Of a DNA stretch of 64,000 bases, positions 14,628 to 22,490 are shown in pieces; the first letter of the stretch is position 1, and every line of letters begins with the position of its first letter. The notes beneath the pieces were generated by a model that saw only the letters and a list, made by a program, of their open reading frames with translations, was not told the origin of the DNA and did not search any database. Where the stretch lies: assembly GCA_020073485.1 (NCBI GenBank), contig JAIQFB010000025.1, positions 1-64,000 of the forward strand, given 5' to 3'. Origin of the DNA: Terriglobia bacterium. GTDB lineage: Bacteria > Acidobacteriota > Terriglobia > Acidiferrales > UBA7541. The position numbers and the translations under genes were made by a program.

Positions 14628-15743
14628 CTACGCATGGCTGTCACAAGAAACACTTTCTGAAGGAATCTGATCCCATACACGGCGAACATCCGCCTCTAGC
14701 TGCTCCTGCCGGGCGCGAATCCACGGCGCGTAGTGCTTCTCGGTGATCTTAGAGTTGGTATGGCCAAGCAGTGTAGCAACGCGGTCTAGGGGCACTCCCG
14801 CAAGTAACAAGTTGCTCGCAAAAGTATGACGGAATCGATGGGCGTGGCCATCCGGGACACTTGCCAAACGAAATAGTTTTTTGAGACTCCGCTGCCAATC
14901 ACCCACACAAGATTTTGGCTTCCCTTCCCCACTCCAGAAGAAAAACTCTGGGTTTGTGCCTCGCGACATTTCTAGTTCCCGAACAACAAAGATAGGAAGC
15001 GGGATATAAACCGGCGTCCCTGTCTTGGCCGTATAGAGCAACAGCTTGCCGTTGACGATCCGCTCTTTTCTAAGTGTGGCGGCGTCACGGATTCGTAGAC
15101 CAGAGAAGCGTAGCAGTTGCACCAGGGCTCGGAGACGCTGTGCGTTGGCCCTTCCTCCCCGATATTTGCCGCAAGCAGCCAAGATTTGAGTCACTTCCTC
15201 GCGGGAAAATGGCATTGTCGGTGGATCAGTGATCTTGGGAGGTTTCAGCTTGATTGCCGGATTGCTTGGAATCCAGTCACTCTCCCAACAAAAGCGGAAG
15301 AACGCCCGCAAAGCCTCTAACTTTTTCCTCGCTGCGATATTCCGGTTCGGCCACGTTCCACGGAACTTGCGCAGATAATCCAGATTGCATTCACAGAGAC
15401 ACTTGATCCCCTCCTCCATAGCAAAAGCCTGAAGCCGACGGAAAAGGAGGCGATATTTATAAAGAGTTGGCTCCCGCAGCCCACGCGCTTCAGCATCAGC
15501 CATAAACTTATCGCACGCTTCCTTTACCGTGATTGGCGGTACCTCCTTCACAAGCTGCCCCTCAGCTTCCCACTGCCGGACAATGTCCTGGGCCTTCTGC
15601 CAATCACGCGTTTGCAGAGACTTGCGGATCTCCACCCCACCAACTGTGCCATCCACCCAAATCACGCATCGGCACCGACGATAACTCCGGCCTTCAGCGC
15701 GGTGCTCGCAGTCTTTTTGGTGCCGCCGATAAGTCGTGAGCAT
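14628..15743 (-). CDS. Tyrosine recombinase / integrase
   Basis: 371 residues, full length for a phage-type integrase. The N-terminus has a Cys/His/Arg-rich stretch (RRHQKDCEHRAEGRSYRRCR), then a SAM-like core-binding domain (about residues 75-165: TVKEACDKFMADAEARGL, ARKKLEALRAFFRFCWESDW). The catalytic domain carries all five key positions: R in FSGLRIRDAATL, K in YTAKTG, HxxR in HAHRFRHTF, H in LLGHTN, and the nucleophile Y in EKHYAPW. It should be active. It lies convergent to the three-gene cassette and is followed upstream by a small excisionase-like gene 24 bp away and a tRNA-Pro fragment. Together these define an integrative element whose cargo probably includes the cassette. Confidence 0.95.
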   Translation of the reverse strand: MLTTYRRHQKDCEHRAEGRSYRRCRCVIWVDGTVGGVEIRKSLQTRDWQKAQDIVRQWEAEGQLVKEVPPITVKEACDKFMADAEARGLREPTLYKYRLLFRRLQAFAMEEGIKCLCECNLDYLRKFRGTWPNRNIAARKKLEALRAFFRFCWESDWIPSNPAIKLKPPKITDPPTMPFSREEVTQILAACGKYRGGRANAQRLRALVQLLRFSGLRIRDAATLRKERIVNGKLLLYTAKTGTPVYIPLPIFVVRELEMSRGTNPEFFFWSGEGKPKSCVGDWQRSLKKLFRLASVPDGHAHRFRHTFASNLLLAGVPLDRVATLLGHTNSKITEKHYAPWIRARQEQLEADVRRVWDQIPSESVSCDSHA

Positions 15744-15767
15744 GGGCTGTGTATAGTACCTCTATAG

Positions 15768-15983
15768 TCAATACCTGACAAGTGACAGCTTCCGATGAAC
15801 GCGTTCGACCACTGACGCCGGAATCCTCAGCGTCACGTATGGCCGCTTCCCTCGCCGCTGTCGTGGTGAGACTGCAAGCACGCCCGGCTCGTCCATGAAG
15901 AGCCTACGAACAGAGTCCTTGCTTAAGCCCCAGAGCTGAGCTATTTCGGCTGGCGAGTAGTGGCGCTCTTCGAATGCGGCCAC
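15768..15983 (-). CDS. Small helix-turn-helix protein, excisionase-like
   Basis: 71 residues from GTG 15983. YSPAEIAQLWGLSKDSVRRL is a MerR/excisionase-type winged-helix recognition motif, followed by a basic hairpin (RQRRGKRPYVTLRIPASVVE). Such proteins bend DNA at attachment sites and set integrase direction. It lies just upstream of, and on the same strand as, the integrase. The frame has no other canonical start upstream. The next upstream feature is the tRNA-Pro fragment. Confidence 0.75.
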   Translation of the reverse strand: MAAFEERHYSPAEIAQLWGLSKDSVRRLFMDEPGVLAVSPRQRRGKRPYVTLRIPASVVERVHRKLSLVRY

Positions 15984-16046
15984 AGCGTTTGTCGGCGTGT
16001 CGGTGTGGCCAGCCGCTGGATTCGAACCGAAGAGGAATCGTGGAAA

Positions 16047-16096
16047 TGGTCGGCGCGAGAGGATATGAACCTCCGGCCTCCTGGTCCCGAACCAGG
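16047..16096 (-). other. 3' fragment of tRNA-Pro (CGG), attachment-site remnant
   Basis: On the minus strand this is the last 50 nt of a tRNA-Pro. The anticodon arm is CCTGG-TTCGGGA-CCAGG (anticodon CGG). The variable region, T-arm GGAGG-TTCATAT-CCTCT, acceptor strand CGCGCCG, discriminator A and CCA follow. The acceptor 5' strand and D-arm are absent: the bases before it (AACAAGCCTTGTCA) cannot supply them. The T-loop carries T where A58 is expected, so it is decaying. A tRNA 3' part without its 5' part is the classic scar of tyrosine-recombinase integration; the intact tRNA-Pro should be elsewhere in the genome. No other copy is seen in the window. Confidence 0.85.
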
Positions 16097-16104
16097 TGAC
16101 AAGG

Positions 16105-16186
16105 CTTGTTGAAACCTATGGAATTTTGTTGATTCTAAGTGATTCTTGTTGAATCGTTTGCGGCCACCTTGTTGAACTCTGTTGAA
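16105..16186. repeat. Regularly spaced TTGTTGA repeats (possible integrase arm sites)
   Basis: CTTGTTGA occurs at 16105, 16145 and 16168, TTTGTTGA at 16125 and CTGTTGAA at 16179. The first four are 20, 20 and 23 bp apart, about two helical turns, so they lie on one face of the DNA. They start 9 bp beyond the broken end of the tRNA-Pro fragment. Such short direct repeats beside an attachment core are typical of integrase arm-type or excisionase binding sites; this role is inferred. Confidence 0.6.
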
Positions 16187-16527
16187 GTTTGGTGCTTTCG
16201 CAGTTACAAAATCGACTACACTCTCGAAGCAAGCGATCTCAGCCATTTTCCAACTACCGAATCACACGAGCAACAATCAAAGCTTCCCACCCCTCCAAAC
16301 CCGCGGGGGATGGGTCACCCGGAAGTTCAAAACCGGTCAAAGGCCAGGCCACCCGCCCGAAAGACCCAAAGTTTGAACTGCTCAAATACTGGTCAGCTAA
16401 CAGTTCAAATTGAATTCCCCTCGCCAATGGTCGTACAAACCTCAGCCGCATTTAGGCATGCTTTTCATGGAGTGAGGTACAATCTCCGAGCGCAATGGCT
16501 GATGAATTTTATAGGCTTGGAGGACTG
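16187..16527. other. A+T-rich gap before a membrane protein gene
   Basis: Short overlapping frames exist on both strands, but none has a family motif or a good ribosome binding site. Nothing else is recognised. Confidence 0.4.
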
Positions 16528-17040
16528 ATGTTTCCCATATTGGGTCGCAGAGGATTCTGTATTATCTTGCTGGTGATTTCGAGTTTATGGGTGAGCGATG
16601 TATTCCTCCCAATCCTGTATGCAGTTGCGTTTCCTGCTGCCGATTTTCGGGAGATCGTTCAAGCGCTGGAATTGCGGGGGACATCGCCTCCTGAAGCAAC
16701 AATTGCAGTGCAACGCGTGATTGCAGCGGCTGGTCCTCTTCGGCGCGCTGCCCTGGTTAGTACCTATTCCAAGGTTGGAGTTACACTTCAACTAGGTGCG
16801 AAACACCAGACTAAAAGAACTCAGGAAGGTTACATAGCTTGGTTTGAAAACAGGCATAAGCCAATTCTACTTCTAATTGAACATACGCAAATTGACAATT
16901 CCGTGAAAACCTACGAAATTGGCGAAGGGGAGCCCACAAGCGTGATCAGAGCCCTCGGCTTTCCCCTGCTGGCGCTCGCGATTTCGGCTTACATGGTTCG
17001 CAGAAAGAAGCCGATTGCGGTAATTAGTCCCACTATCTGA
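16528..17040 (+). CDS. Hypothetical membrane protein (170 aa)
   Basis: No family recognised. The ATG at 16528 is preceded by GGAGG four bases upstream, much better than the in-frame ATG at 16495. A transmembrane segment near residues 8-36 (FCIILLVISSLWVSDVFLPI) is followed by a soluble region of about 110 residues (AADFREIVQALELRGTSPPE, YIAWFENRHKPILLLIEHTQ). A second membrane segment lies near the end (ALGFPLLALAISAYMV) before a basic tail. A+T content and isolation suggest acquired DNA. Confidence 0.65.
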   Translation: MFPILGRRGFCIILLVISSLWVSDVFLPILYAVAFPAADFREIVQALELRGTSPPEATIAVQRVIAAAGPLRRAALVSTYSKVGVTLQLGAKHQTKRTQEGYIAWFENRHKPILLLIEHTQIDNSVKTYEIGEGEPTSVIRALGFPLLALAISAYMVRRKKPIAVISPTI

Positions 17041-17305
17041 AAGGCTAAGTGGAAGGGCAGGACGCCTTTCGATGTTACTCAAATAATTATTTTAGAACAG
17101 GTTTCCATCGCACCTATATCTTGCTCGCTTCCTTCATACTCCCAGAAAATGCGGACAATCCCATATCCTGGCAAGTGAGAAATAAATGGAATCAGCACTG
17201 CCAAGTAATTACACGACCATTACTAACTTCTGGAAAAACCCAATAGAAATGCGCCGCATAAGATGATAATCCAGCCAGAACTCAAGACATGCTCTAGCCT
17301 GTACC

Positions 17306-17764
17306 TTAAGTATCTAAGGTTGCTCGGGAATTCACCTGCGGGCGGTACACGCAAAAGTAATAGAGCACACTTCCGTACTCAAATCCAATCAATAGAATGA
17401 CGAACCATATACGTTTCCTCAGGGCCTTAGACTTGTCAAGCCTCATCCAAATGGTAACGAGCACGGTGGCATCCATCAGCATTCGAGTGACGCCGTGGCC
17501 TAAGCCATCATCGCTTCCGTCACCCAAGAACAGGGGATCGTTCGGGTCCTTCCGGAATCGTTTTTGCGCGTCTCGCGGAGATACAGTGCCAGTGCCCTGA
17601 CTATGACAGGTTCGGCAAGTTCGGCCGTTCCCGGCGAAGGTGTCGCGCTCGAAGAGCTGTTTGCCGTCCAGTACATGTCTGGGACCTGCTTCAGAGCTCT
17701 GAGGGGAACAAAGAAGAGTCACCAAACAAACCAAGCTTGCAATGCTGAGCAATATTCCTTTCAT
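17306..17764 (-). pseudogene. Truncated secreted cytochrome c-type gene
   Basis: From ATG 17764 the product starts with a signal peptide (GILLSIASLVCLVTLLCS) and a heme site in GRTCRTCHSQGTG. It continues with DPLFLGDGSDDGLGHGVTRM, which matches the start of a larger di-heme cytochrome or peroxidase-like family. After DATVLV the expected sequence stops, and an unrelated basic plus hydrophobic tail (RIWFVILLIGFEYGSVLYYF) takes over to the stop at 17306. Only one CxxCH remains, so this looks like a gene broken at about 17450 and fused to foreign sequence. It follows the MarR gene on the same strand, with a palindromic operator between them. Confidence 0.7.
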
Positions 17765-17852
17765 CTTGAATACGTCAAGAGGCGTTTGGACGATGGGTTG
17801 CGAGAAGATCTGGACGGTGGTATTGGCTGTGTCTGCGGTCATAAAAGACTCA

Positions 17853-17881
17853 CTTTCCGTGGTAATAGTTACCATGGAAAG
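17853..17881. promoter_or_regulatory. Probable MarR operator 1
   Basis: A 29-bp palindrome: outer CTTTCC/GGAAAG, then TGGTAA/TTACCA around a central A, with 12 of 14 pairs matching. It lies between the MarR gene and the truncated cytochrome gene, about 90 bp before the cytochrome ATG. It shares CCATGGAA with the second palindrome upstream of the MarR gene. Confidence 0.65.
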
Positions 17882-17929
17882 TAATATGGACCGCACTGGT
17901 AAACCTGTCAAGAGTTATTTTGAAGTTTT

Positions 17930-18445
17930 TTACGGGCGGCCCGGCTTGGCCTTCTCGAGAGAAATCTCCGCTGTCGTTTTCACGGCCATGTGCTCCCGAA
18001 TACGGTCGAGGACGTCCACCAGCGTCTTCATTTCAGCGTTTGTTGTCGAAGGGAAGTTGTTGAAAACGTTGTCCACTACTCCGTCCAGATGAGCGAGAAG
18101 TTCCAGCCCTTGGGGGGTTGCGGAGACAATAACGACGCGCCGGTCTTCCTTGGGCCGACTGCGCCGGGCGAGCTTCTTGGCAATCAGCTTGTCGAGCAAA
18201 CGCGTAATATTGGGGCTGCGCGAAAGCATGCGACTAGAAATCTCGAGTGTCGGCAGTCCGGCTTCTCCCGCGCCCCGAAGGATCCGGAGGACATTGAATT
18301 GCTCGGTGGACAAGCCAAACGCAGCGAGTGATCTCTCGACGGCATGGTGAAGGACATCGGCTGTACGGAAGATCGTGATTACGGCCACTTGGCCGTGCCT
18401 ATGCTCCGGCTTGTCTTGTTTTATTTCCTCGTAAATGTTGGACAT
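17930..18445 (-). CDS. MarR-family transcriptional regulator
   Basis: 171 residues. Helices precede the winged helix, whose core reads LSTEQFNVLRILRGAGEAGL (helix 2) and LEISSRMLSRSPNITRLLDK (recognition helix). The wing is RRSRPKEDRRVVIVSATPQG, and the C-terminal dimerisation helices follow. MarR proteins repress nearby genes and release DNA on binding a ligand. The start at 18445 has a normal N-terminus but only a weak Shine-Dalgarno. Two related palindromes, upstream of its own gene and upstream of the following cytochrome remnant, suggest autoregulation plus control of that gene. The regulated partner is now truncated, so the circuit may be a relic. Confidence 0.92.
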   Translation of the reverse strand: MSNIYEEIKQDKPEHRHGQVAVITIFRTADVLHHAVERSLAAFGLSTEQFNVLRILRGAGEAGLPTLEISSRMLSRSPNITRLLDKLIAKKLARRSRPKEDRRVVIVSATPQGLELLAHLDGVVDNVFNNFPSTTNAEMKTLVDVLDRIREHMAVKTTAEISLEKAKPGRP

Positions 18446-18490
18446 ATGTTTTGACCCGCGGCCAGAGGGGCAATCTCCTAGAACTACTTC

Positions 18491-18511
18491 CCATGGAAAT
18501 CAGTTCCATGG
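18491..18511. promoter_or_regulatory. Probable MarR operator 2
   Basis: CCATGGAA, five central bases and TTCCATGG form a 21-bp palindrome with one mismatched pair. It sits 46 bp upstream of the MarR start codon, where autorepression would act. Confidence 0.65.
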
Positions 18512-18945
18512 ACAGTTCAATCTTAGTTTCCATCGCGAATCCTGTCAAGAGCACGGTTGAGATTGACATTTCCAGATGACGGAACCAACCCGGCGGAGAG
18601 CAAGCCAATCAACTCATACGTCAAGTCCCGAGTGACGGCCTACCCGGGAGTAATACTGTTAGTTCAGACGGCAAGGGTCTCAGCCGTTCTTACGACCGAC
18701 CAACGGCATGGCACGGGTCTTTCACTATAGGACTTTGCCTTGAACGCCCCTTGAAAGCATCTATGCTAACATTTGTCGAACAGAATTCAATTCAGAAGGC
18801 CGAAGCAAGAAGTCTTGCGCTTGCGGCAGTGGAGGGTCGTCTGGTTTCATGCCCGACGGTTTTGAGCGCCTGACAAGTGAGCTACAGAAGCACTTGGCCC
18901 ACGTTGAAGGCCCTTGGTGCATAAGTGATGCGGTTCCGGGACGGC
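18512..18945. other. Gap with a possible gene fragment next to a breakpoint
   Basis: No intact gene. A plus-strand frame without a canonical start reads KKSCACGSGGSSGFMPDGFE from about 18811, a CxCGSG pattern that recalls SEC-C zinc motifs, and then LTSELQKHLAHVEGPWC. It continues without a stop into the antisense of the truncated BNR gene. It may be a fragment joined at the breakpoint near 18980. Confidence 0.35.
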
Positions 18946-20373
18946 TCAGATGGAAATCCCAGGGTAAAGGACCGCGGACAGGTCGTCGCTCAGCGCGTAA
19001 AACCATGCTGCGCCGTGCACACCGGTGTTGATGCCGCCGGCGGGATCTCCGGGACTCGTGCACACGAAGGTCAATATATATTGGCGTGTCTCGGTGATAT
19101 AGCTGATCGATCCTTGCCCGCGGCTCTGGCTCGGGCCGCCACAGGTGTTGAAAGAAATGTCAGGCAAAATGGAGGCTCCCACTCCGCCTTCGCCGGCATC
19201 GCTGAATGCGGAACCATTCCACTTGTAGAAGGTCAGCGGAGCGCCGTCCCGAGTGAGCCGCGCCCTCGCTACCATGAGATCGTGATCTCTTCCGTTCGGC
19301 AAGAGCGGATTTGCGGAATCCACGCCGGGAATGTCGGTGAATACGGCGTACACGTAGGGCAAGTTTTCGTCCTTGTACATGCCGTCGCCGTGCCAGCCGT
19401 CGCCGCGTTCATCATCGCTGCGCATATCGTCAAGAAAGGCCGCCGGCTCGGAATTGGCCACCTGTCCTTGCATCTGGTTGGCCACATACAGCGAGTGCAA
19501 CGTGAGCGGCGGACTCAGAACCCGGTAACGCCCATAGGTATCGGGAACGAAAGCCGGGCAGACATTGCCGGTACACACCTCGGTTCCCATCGCACCGATG
19601 GGGTCATGAGGACCCTGTGTGGGATTCGCGAAAGGTAAGTCAACCGAGTTGAAATTCGATGTGGTGGCGTAGCGGGGCCAGGAGCGCCCGCCGTCGAGCG
19701 AAGTGGCCACGCCGATCGTCTCGTACGATGTCGAGTCGTGGATCTTGGGGCCACCCGGATTGCCAACGCAAGAATTCGTGCCCTCGTAGACCATCAGCAG
19801 CCGTTGGGACTCGCTGGTGGGATCGCGGAACAAAGTACCTGGCGCGGCATACCCTAGATCAAACGTTTCGTCCTGCTTATCCGGGCACCGTCCCTGGACC
19901 ACCGGCGCAAGAAACACGACGCCGCGGCCGGCTGTCCCATAGTCGCCGTAGCCGTCGGCGAGCTTCATCGACCATTGTCCCTTGCTGTCCGGTCCGCGGC
20001 CGGACAGGACCATAAGTCCAATGTCGCGGTTCACGGGCCGGAACCCGCTGGCGACGAAGAACAAGTAGTCGCCGTTGCCGCGCAGATAGCCGGGAGGAAA
20101 GACGGACGAATGCTCATCGGTGGCGCCGGCAACTCCAATTTCGTTGATGGTCTGCGTGGGATCGTCGGAAGAAAGCACGGGCTGCTGCGTGTCGGCGGCG
20201 CCATTGCAGTTGGGCGACGGGGAGCCACCCGGGTCGGTGCCGCAAATGGTGATGCTGACCACTGTGCGCCGGTCGTCATCCTGGCCCGCACTTGCTTTCG
20301 GCGCAAAGATGCCAATGGTCAAGGCTACAGCGAGAATGTACAGCCACCCGCGCGTTGCAGTCATCATGAGCAT
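18946..20373 (-). CDS. Secreted sialidase/BNR-like protein, C-terminally truncated
   Basis: 475 residues; the signal peptide (LYILAVALTIGIFAPKASAG) is exported. It is a clear paralogue of the neighbouring 569-residue protein along its whole length: ATDEHSSVFPPG, LFFVASGFRPVNRDIGLMVL, LLMVYEGTN and the Asp-box SLDGGRSWPRYA. The Asp-box indicates a sialidase-type beta-propeller; no enzymatic activity can be assigned. The match ends at SDDLS, after which only nine unrelated residues remain, whereas the paralogue continues for 85 more. The end near 18980 is therefore a rearrangement point. The first ATG at 20373 and those at 20367/20364 are all possible. Confidence 0.8.
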   Translation of the reverse strand: MLMMTATRGWLYILAVALTIGIFAPKASAGQDDDRRTVVSITICGTDPGGSPSPNCNGAADTQQPVLSSDDPTQTINEIGVAGATDEHSSVFPPGYLRGNGDYLFFVASGFRPVNRDIGLMVLSGRGPDSKGQWSMKLADGYGDYGTAGRGVVFLAPVVQGRCPDKQDETFDLGYAAPGTLFRDPTSESQRLLMVYEGTNSCVGNPGGPKIHDSTSYETIGVATSLDGGRSWPRYATTSNFNSVDLPFANPTQGPHDPIGAMGTEVCTGNVCPAFVPDTYGRYRVLSPPLTLHSLYVANQMQGQVANSEPAAFLDDMRSDDERGDGWHGDGMYKDENLPYVYAVFTDIPGVDSANPLLPNGRDHDLMVARARLTRDGAPLTFYKWNGSAFSDAGEGGVGASILPDISFNTCGGPSQSRGQGSISYITETRQYILTFVCTSPGDPAGGINTGVHGAAWFYALSDDLSAVLYPGISI

Positions 20374-20539
20374 TCACCAACCGGCGGAAAAATCCAGGCA
20401 GTTTACCCAAGCCGGAATTCGTTGGGATCACTACCCTGGACTCAGGCCGGCACTTTTGCAGGGAGTCAATTTTCCCCACTTGCACCGCCTAGTTCCAAAA
20501 ACAAAAGAAAGCTAGTCAACCCGCCTGGCAAGTTCCCGC

Positions 20540-22249
20540 TCATCGCGGCGCGGTGACAATTGTGAACTGGCGCGACGAGTATGTCCGGGGCGGCAGCGAT
20601 ATGTTCGGCTCGTTGGGCTGGTCGCAGGGACCTAGCGATCCGCTCATATAGAACACGTAGCCTTGGGTGGACAGGTGTCCCGGCTCTTTTTCCAGAGACA
20701 TGATGTTCGGATACCAGCCGTTGTACAATTCGCAGCTCGTCGTCTTGGGTATCTCGGTGTGCACCGCGTAGGAACCCTCGATTTCCTTGGGAAGGCTCCA
20801 TCCGGACTGGTTGTTCAGGTCGTCATTGATCGAATAAAACCAGGCCGAACCGAAAGTTTTCGAAGAGGCCGCGCCCAAGGCCGGGTCGCCCAGCGAGGTG
20901 CAGACGAAGAGCAACAAGTATTGGTGCGTCTCTTCCACATAGCTGATCGATCCCTGGGATCTGCCCTGCTTGGAAGCATTGTCACCGCACGCGGTGAAGT
21001 TTCCGTCGCTTGCGCTCGGCAGCATGGGAGCGTCCGGCCCGCCACGTCCGTCTGGCGCGTTCGGGAACCATGCCCCATTCCACTTGGAGAATTCGAGTTG
21101 CGCCCGATTCCCGTCGAGTCTTGCACGGGCCACAGCCAGGTCGTCCTTGCGGCCATTGTCTGACGGCAGAGGAGCGATGCCGTTCGACAGATAATGCGCG
21201 ACGATATAGACATAGGGATTCCCCTCGCCACCGTTTTCATCGCCGGATTGCACATCATCGACAAACGCCGAAGGCTCGGCGTACCCGAATTGCCCGCCGA
21301 TCGGTACTCCTGCGTGCATGAGGGTGTCCAGCGCGATCGGGGGGCTGACTACCTCATAGCGGCCATAGTTGCCTGGCACATTCGGAAAGCACGAGTTTCC
21401 CATGCACACGTCTTGTCCCATCGCGCCGAATGGCGCGCGCGGCCCGTGGTTGTCGGTCTGGCCCGCAACCGGATTGGCCAGCGGCAACTGCGCCGCCATA
21501 TACGCATCCTTCGATGCATAACGAGGCCAGGTGCGCCCGCCGTCAAGCGATGTGGCGATGCCGGTGGCTTGATACGAGTTCTGGCCAAGCTTTTTGCCGC
21601 CCGCGGTACCGATGCAGTCATTCGTCCCTTCATAAACCATGAGCAAATGGCCTGGCCTGCCGCTGGGATCCTTGAACACCGATCCGGGGACGGCGTAATT
21701 CAGGTCGAAGGTCTGGTCCTGCTGCGAAATTGAAAACGGGTTTCCGTACTTGTCGGTCAGGTCGGGGCACATGCTCGGTTTCATCGGCGGCATGAAAATC
21801 TGGCCCGGTCCCACCGAATAATTCCCGTAGCCCTGGGCCGTGGCCGGCTGTGCAGTCCACTGACCATGCGCGTCGGGGCCGGGGCTGGAAAGCACCATCA
21901 GGCCGATGTCGGAGTTCACGCCCTTGGAACCGCCAGCAAGGAAAAACAGATAGTCTGTGTTGTCGCCCAAGGAACCGGGCGCAAACACCGTGGAGTGCTC
22001 GTCGGTCGCGGTACCGTCTCCAGCCTGATTGATGCTCTGCACCGGCAATCCGGGGGCCAGGACAGCGCGTTCAGTGTCATATGCCGCGCCGCAAGCGGGC
22101 GTGACGGCCCCGGTCGAATCCGCGTTACAAACTGTAATCGAAACTATTTTGCGCGGGTGTTCGGGGCTGTCGTCGGCGCTTATCAACATCATTGGCGACG
22201 CCAACACCAAAGCAAAGATCGCCACCCACAAGGTCGCTCGAAGGTTCAT
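20540..22249 (-). CDS. Secreted sialidase/BNR-like beta-propeller protein
   Basis: 569 residues from ATG 22249, chosen because GAGG lies six bases upstream and a clean signal peptide follows (LRATLWVAIFALVLASPMML). Repeated motifs include STVFAPGSLGDNTDYLFFLA, LLMVYEGTNDCIG, the Asp-box SLDGGRTWPRYAS and QGSISYVEETHQYLLLFVC. These are propeller blades as in exo-sialidases, but the sialidase arginine triad cannot be confirmed by eye. The C-terminal YNGWYPNIMSLEKEPGHLST is absent from the downstream paralogue. The two genes are in tandem 167 bp apart and probably arose by duplication. It is divergent from the trehalose synthase gene. Confidence 0.82.
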   Translation of the reverse strand: MNLRATLWVAIFALVLASPMMLISADDSPEHPRKIVSITVCNADSTGAVTPACGAAYDTERAVLAPGLPVQSINQAGDGTATDEHSTVFAPGSLGDNTDYLFFLAGGSKGVNSDIGLMVLSSPGPDAHGQWTAQPATAQGYGNYSVGPGQIFMPPMKPSMCPDLTDKYGNPFSISQQDQTFDLNYAVPGSVFKDPSGRPGHLLMVYEGTNDCIGTAGGKKLGQNSYQATGIATSLDGGRTWPRYASKDAYMAAQLPLANPVAGQTDNHGPRAPFGAMGQDVCMGNSCFPNVPGNYGRYEVVSPPIALDTLMHAGVPIGGQFGYAEPSAFVDDVQSGDENGGEGNPYVYIVAHYLSNGIAPLPSDNGRKDDLAVARARLDGNRAQLEFSKWNGAWFPNAPDGRGGPDAPMLPSASDGNFTACGDNASKQGRSQGSISYVEETHQYLLLFVCTSLGDPALGAASSKTFGSAWFYSINDDLNNQSGWSLPKEIEGSYAVHTEIPKTTSCELYNGWYPNIMSLEKEPGHLSTQGYVFYMSGSLGPCDQPNEPNISLPPRTYSSRQFTIVTAPR

Positions 22250-22490
22250 CGTGAGCCTCTGATTGTTGCCCTTAGGGCGCAACGCGCCCGCCTCAAATCA
22301 GGGTGTTAAAAAGGCGGACAATTTACATCAAGAGAGATTTCCCGGCAATGCTCCGAAAGTCATAGCGAGGCTAGTACCAGATTCCGGCCTGGTTGGAGAA
22401 GACGCGACCGCGCCCTCCAATTCCGCGTACTTCCAAGGAACCCGTCACCTTCCCCTTTTTGCGTTGGAGCGTGGGCACCGATGTGATTAG

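Noticed and set aside
14477-14746. Plus-strand 89-codon frame overlapping the integrase end
   Set aside because: TTG start, no motif, and most of its length is antisense to the integrase.
16009-16035. A second tRNA T-arm-like stretch (GGTTCGAATCC on the minus strand) close to the excisionase gene
   Set aside because: The flanking bases do not pair as T-stem or acceptor and no CCA-ended acceptor exists, so it is not a tRNA.
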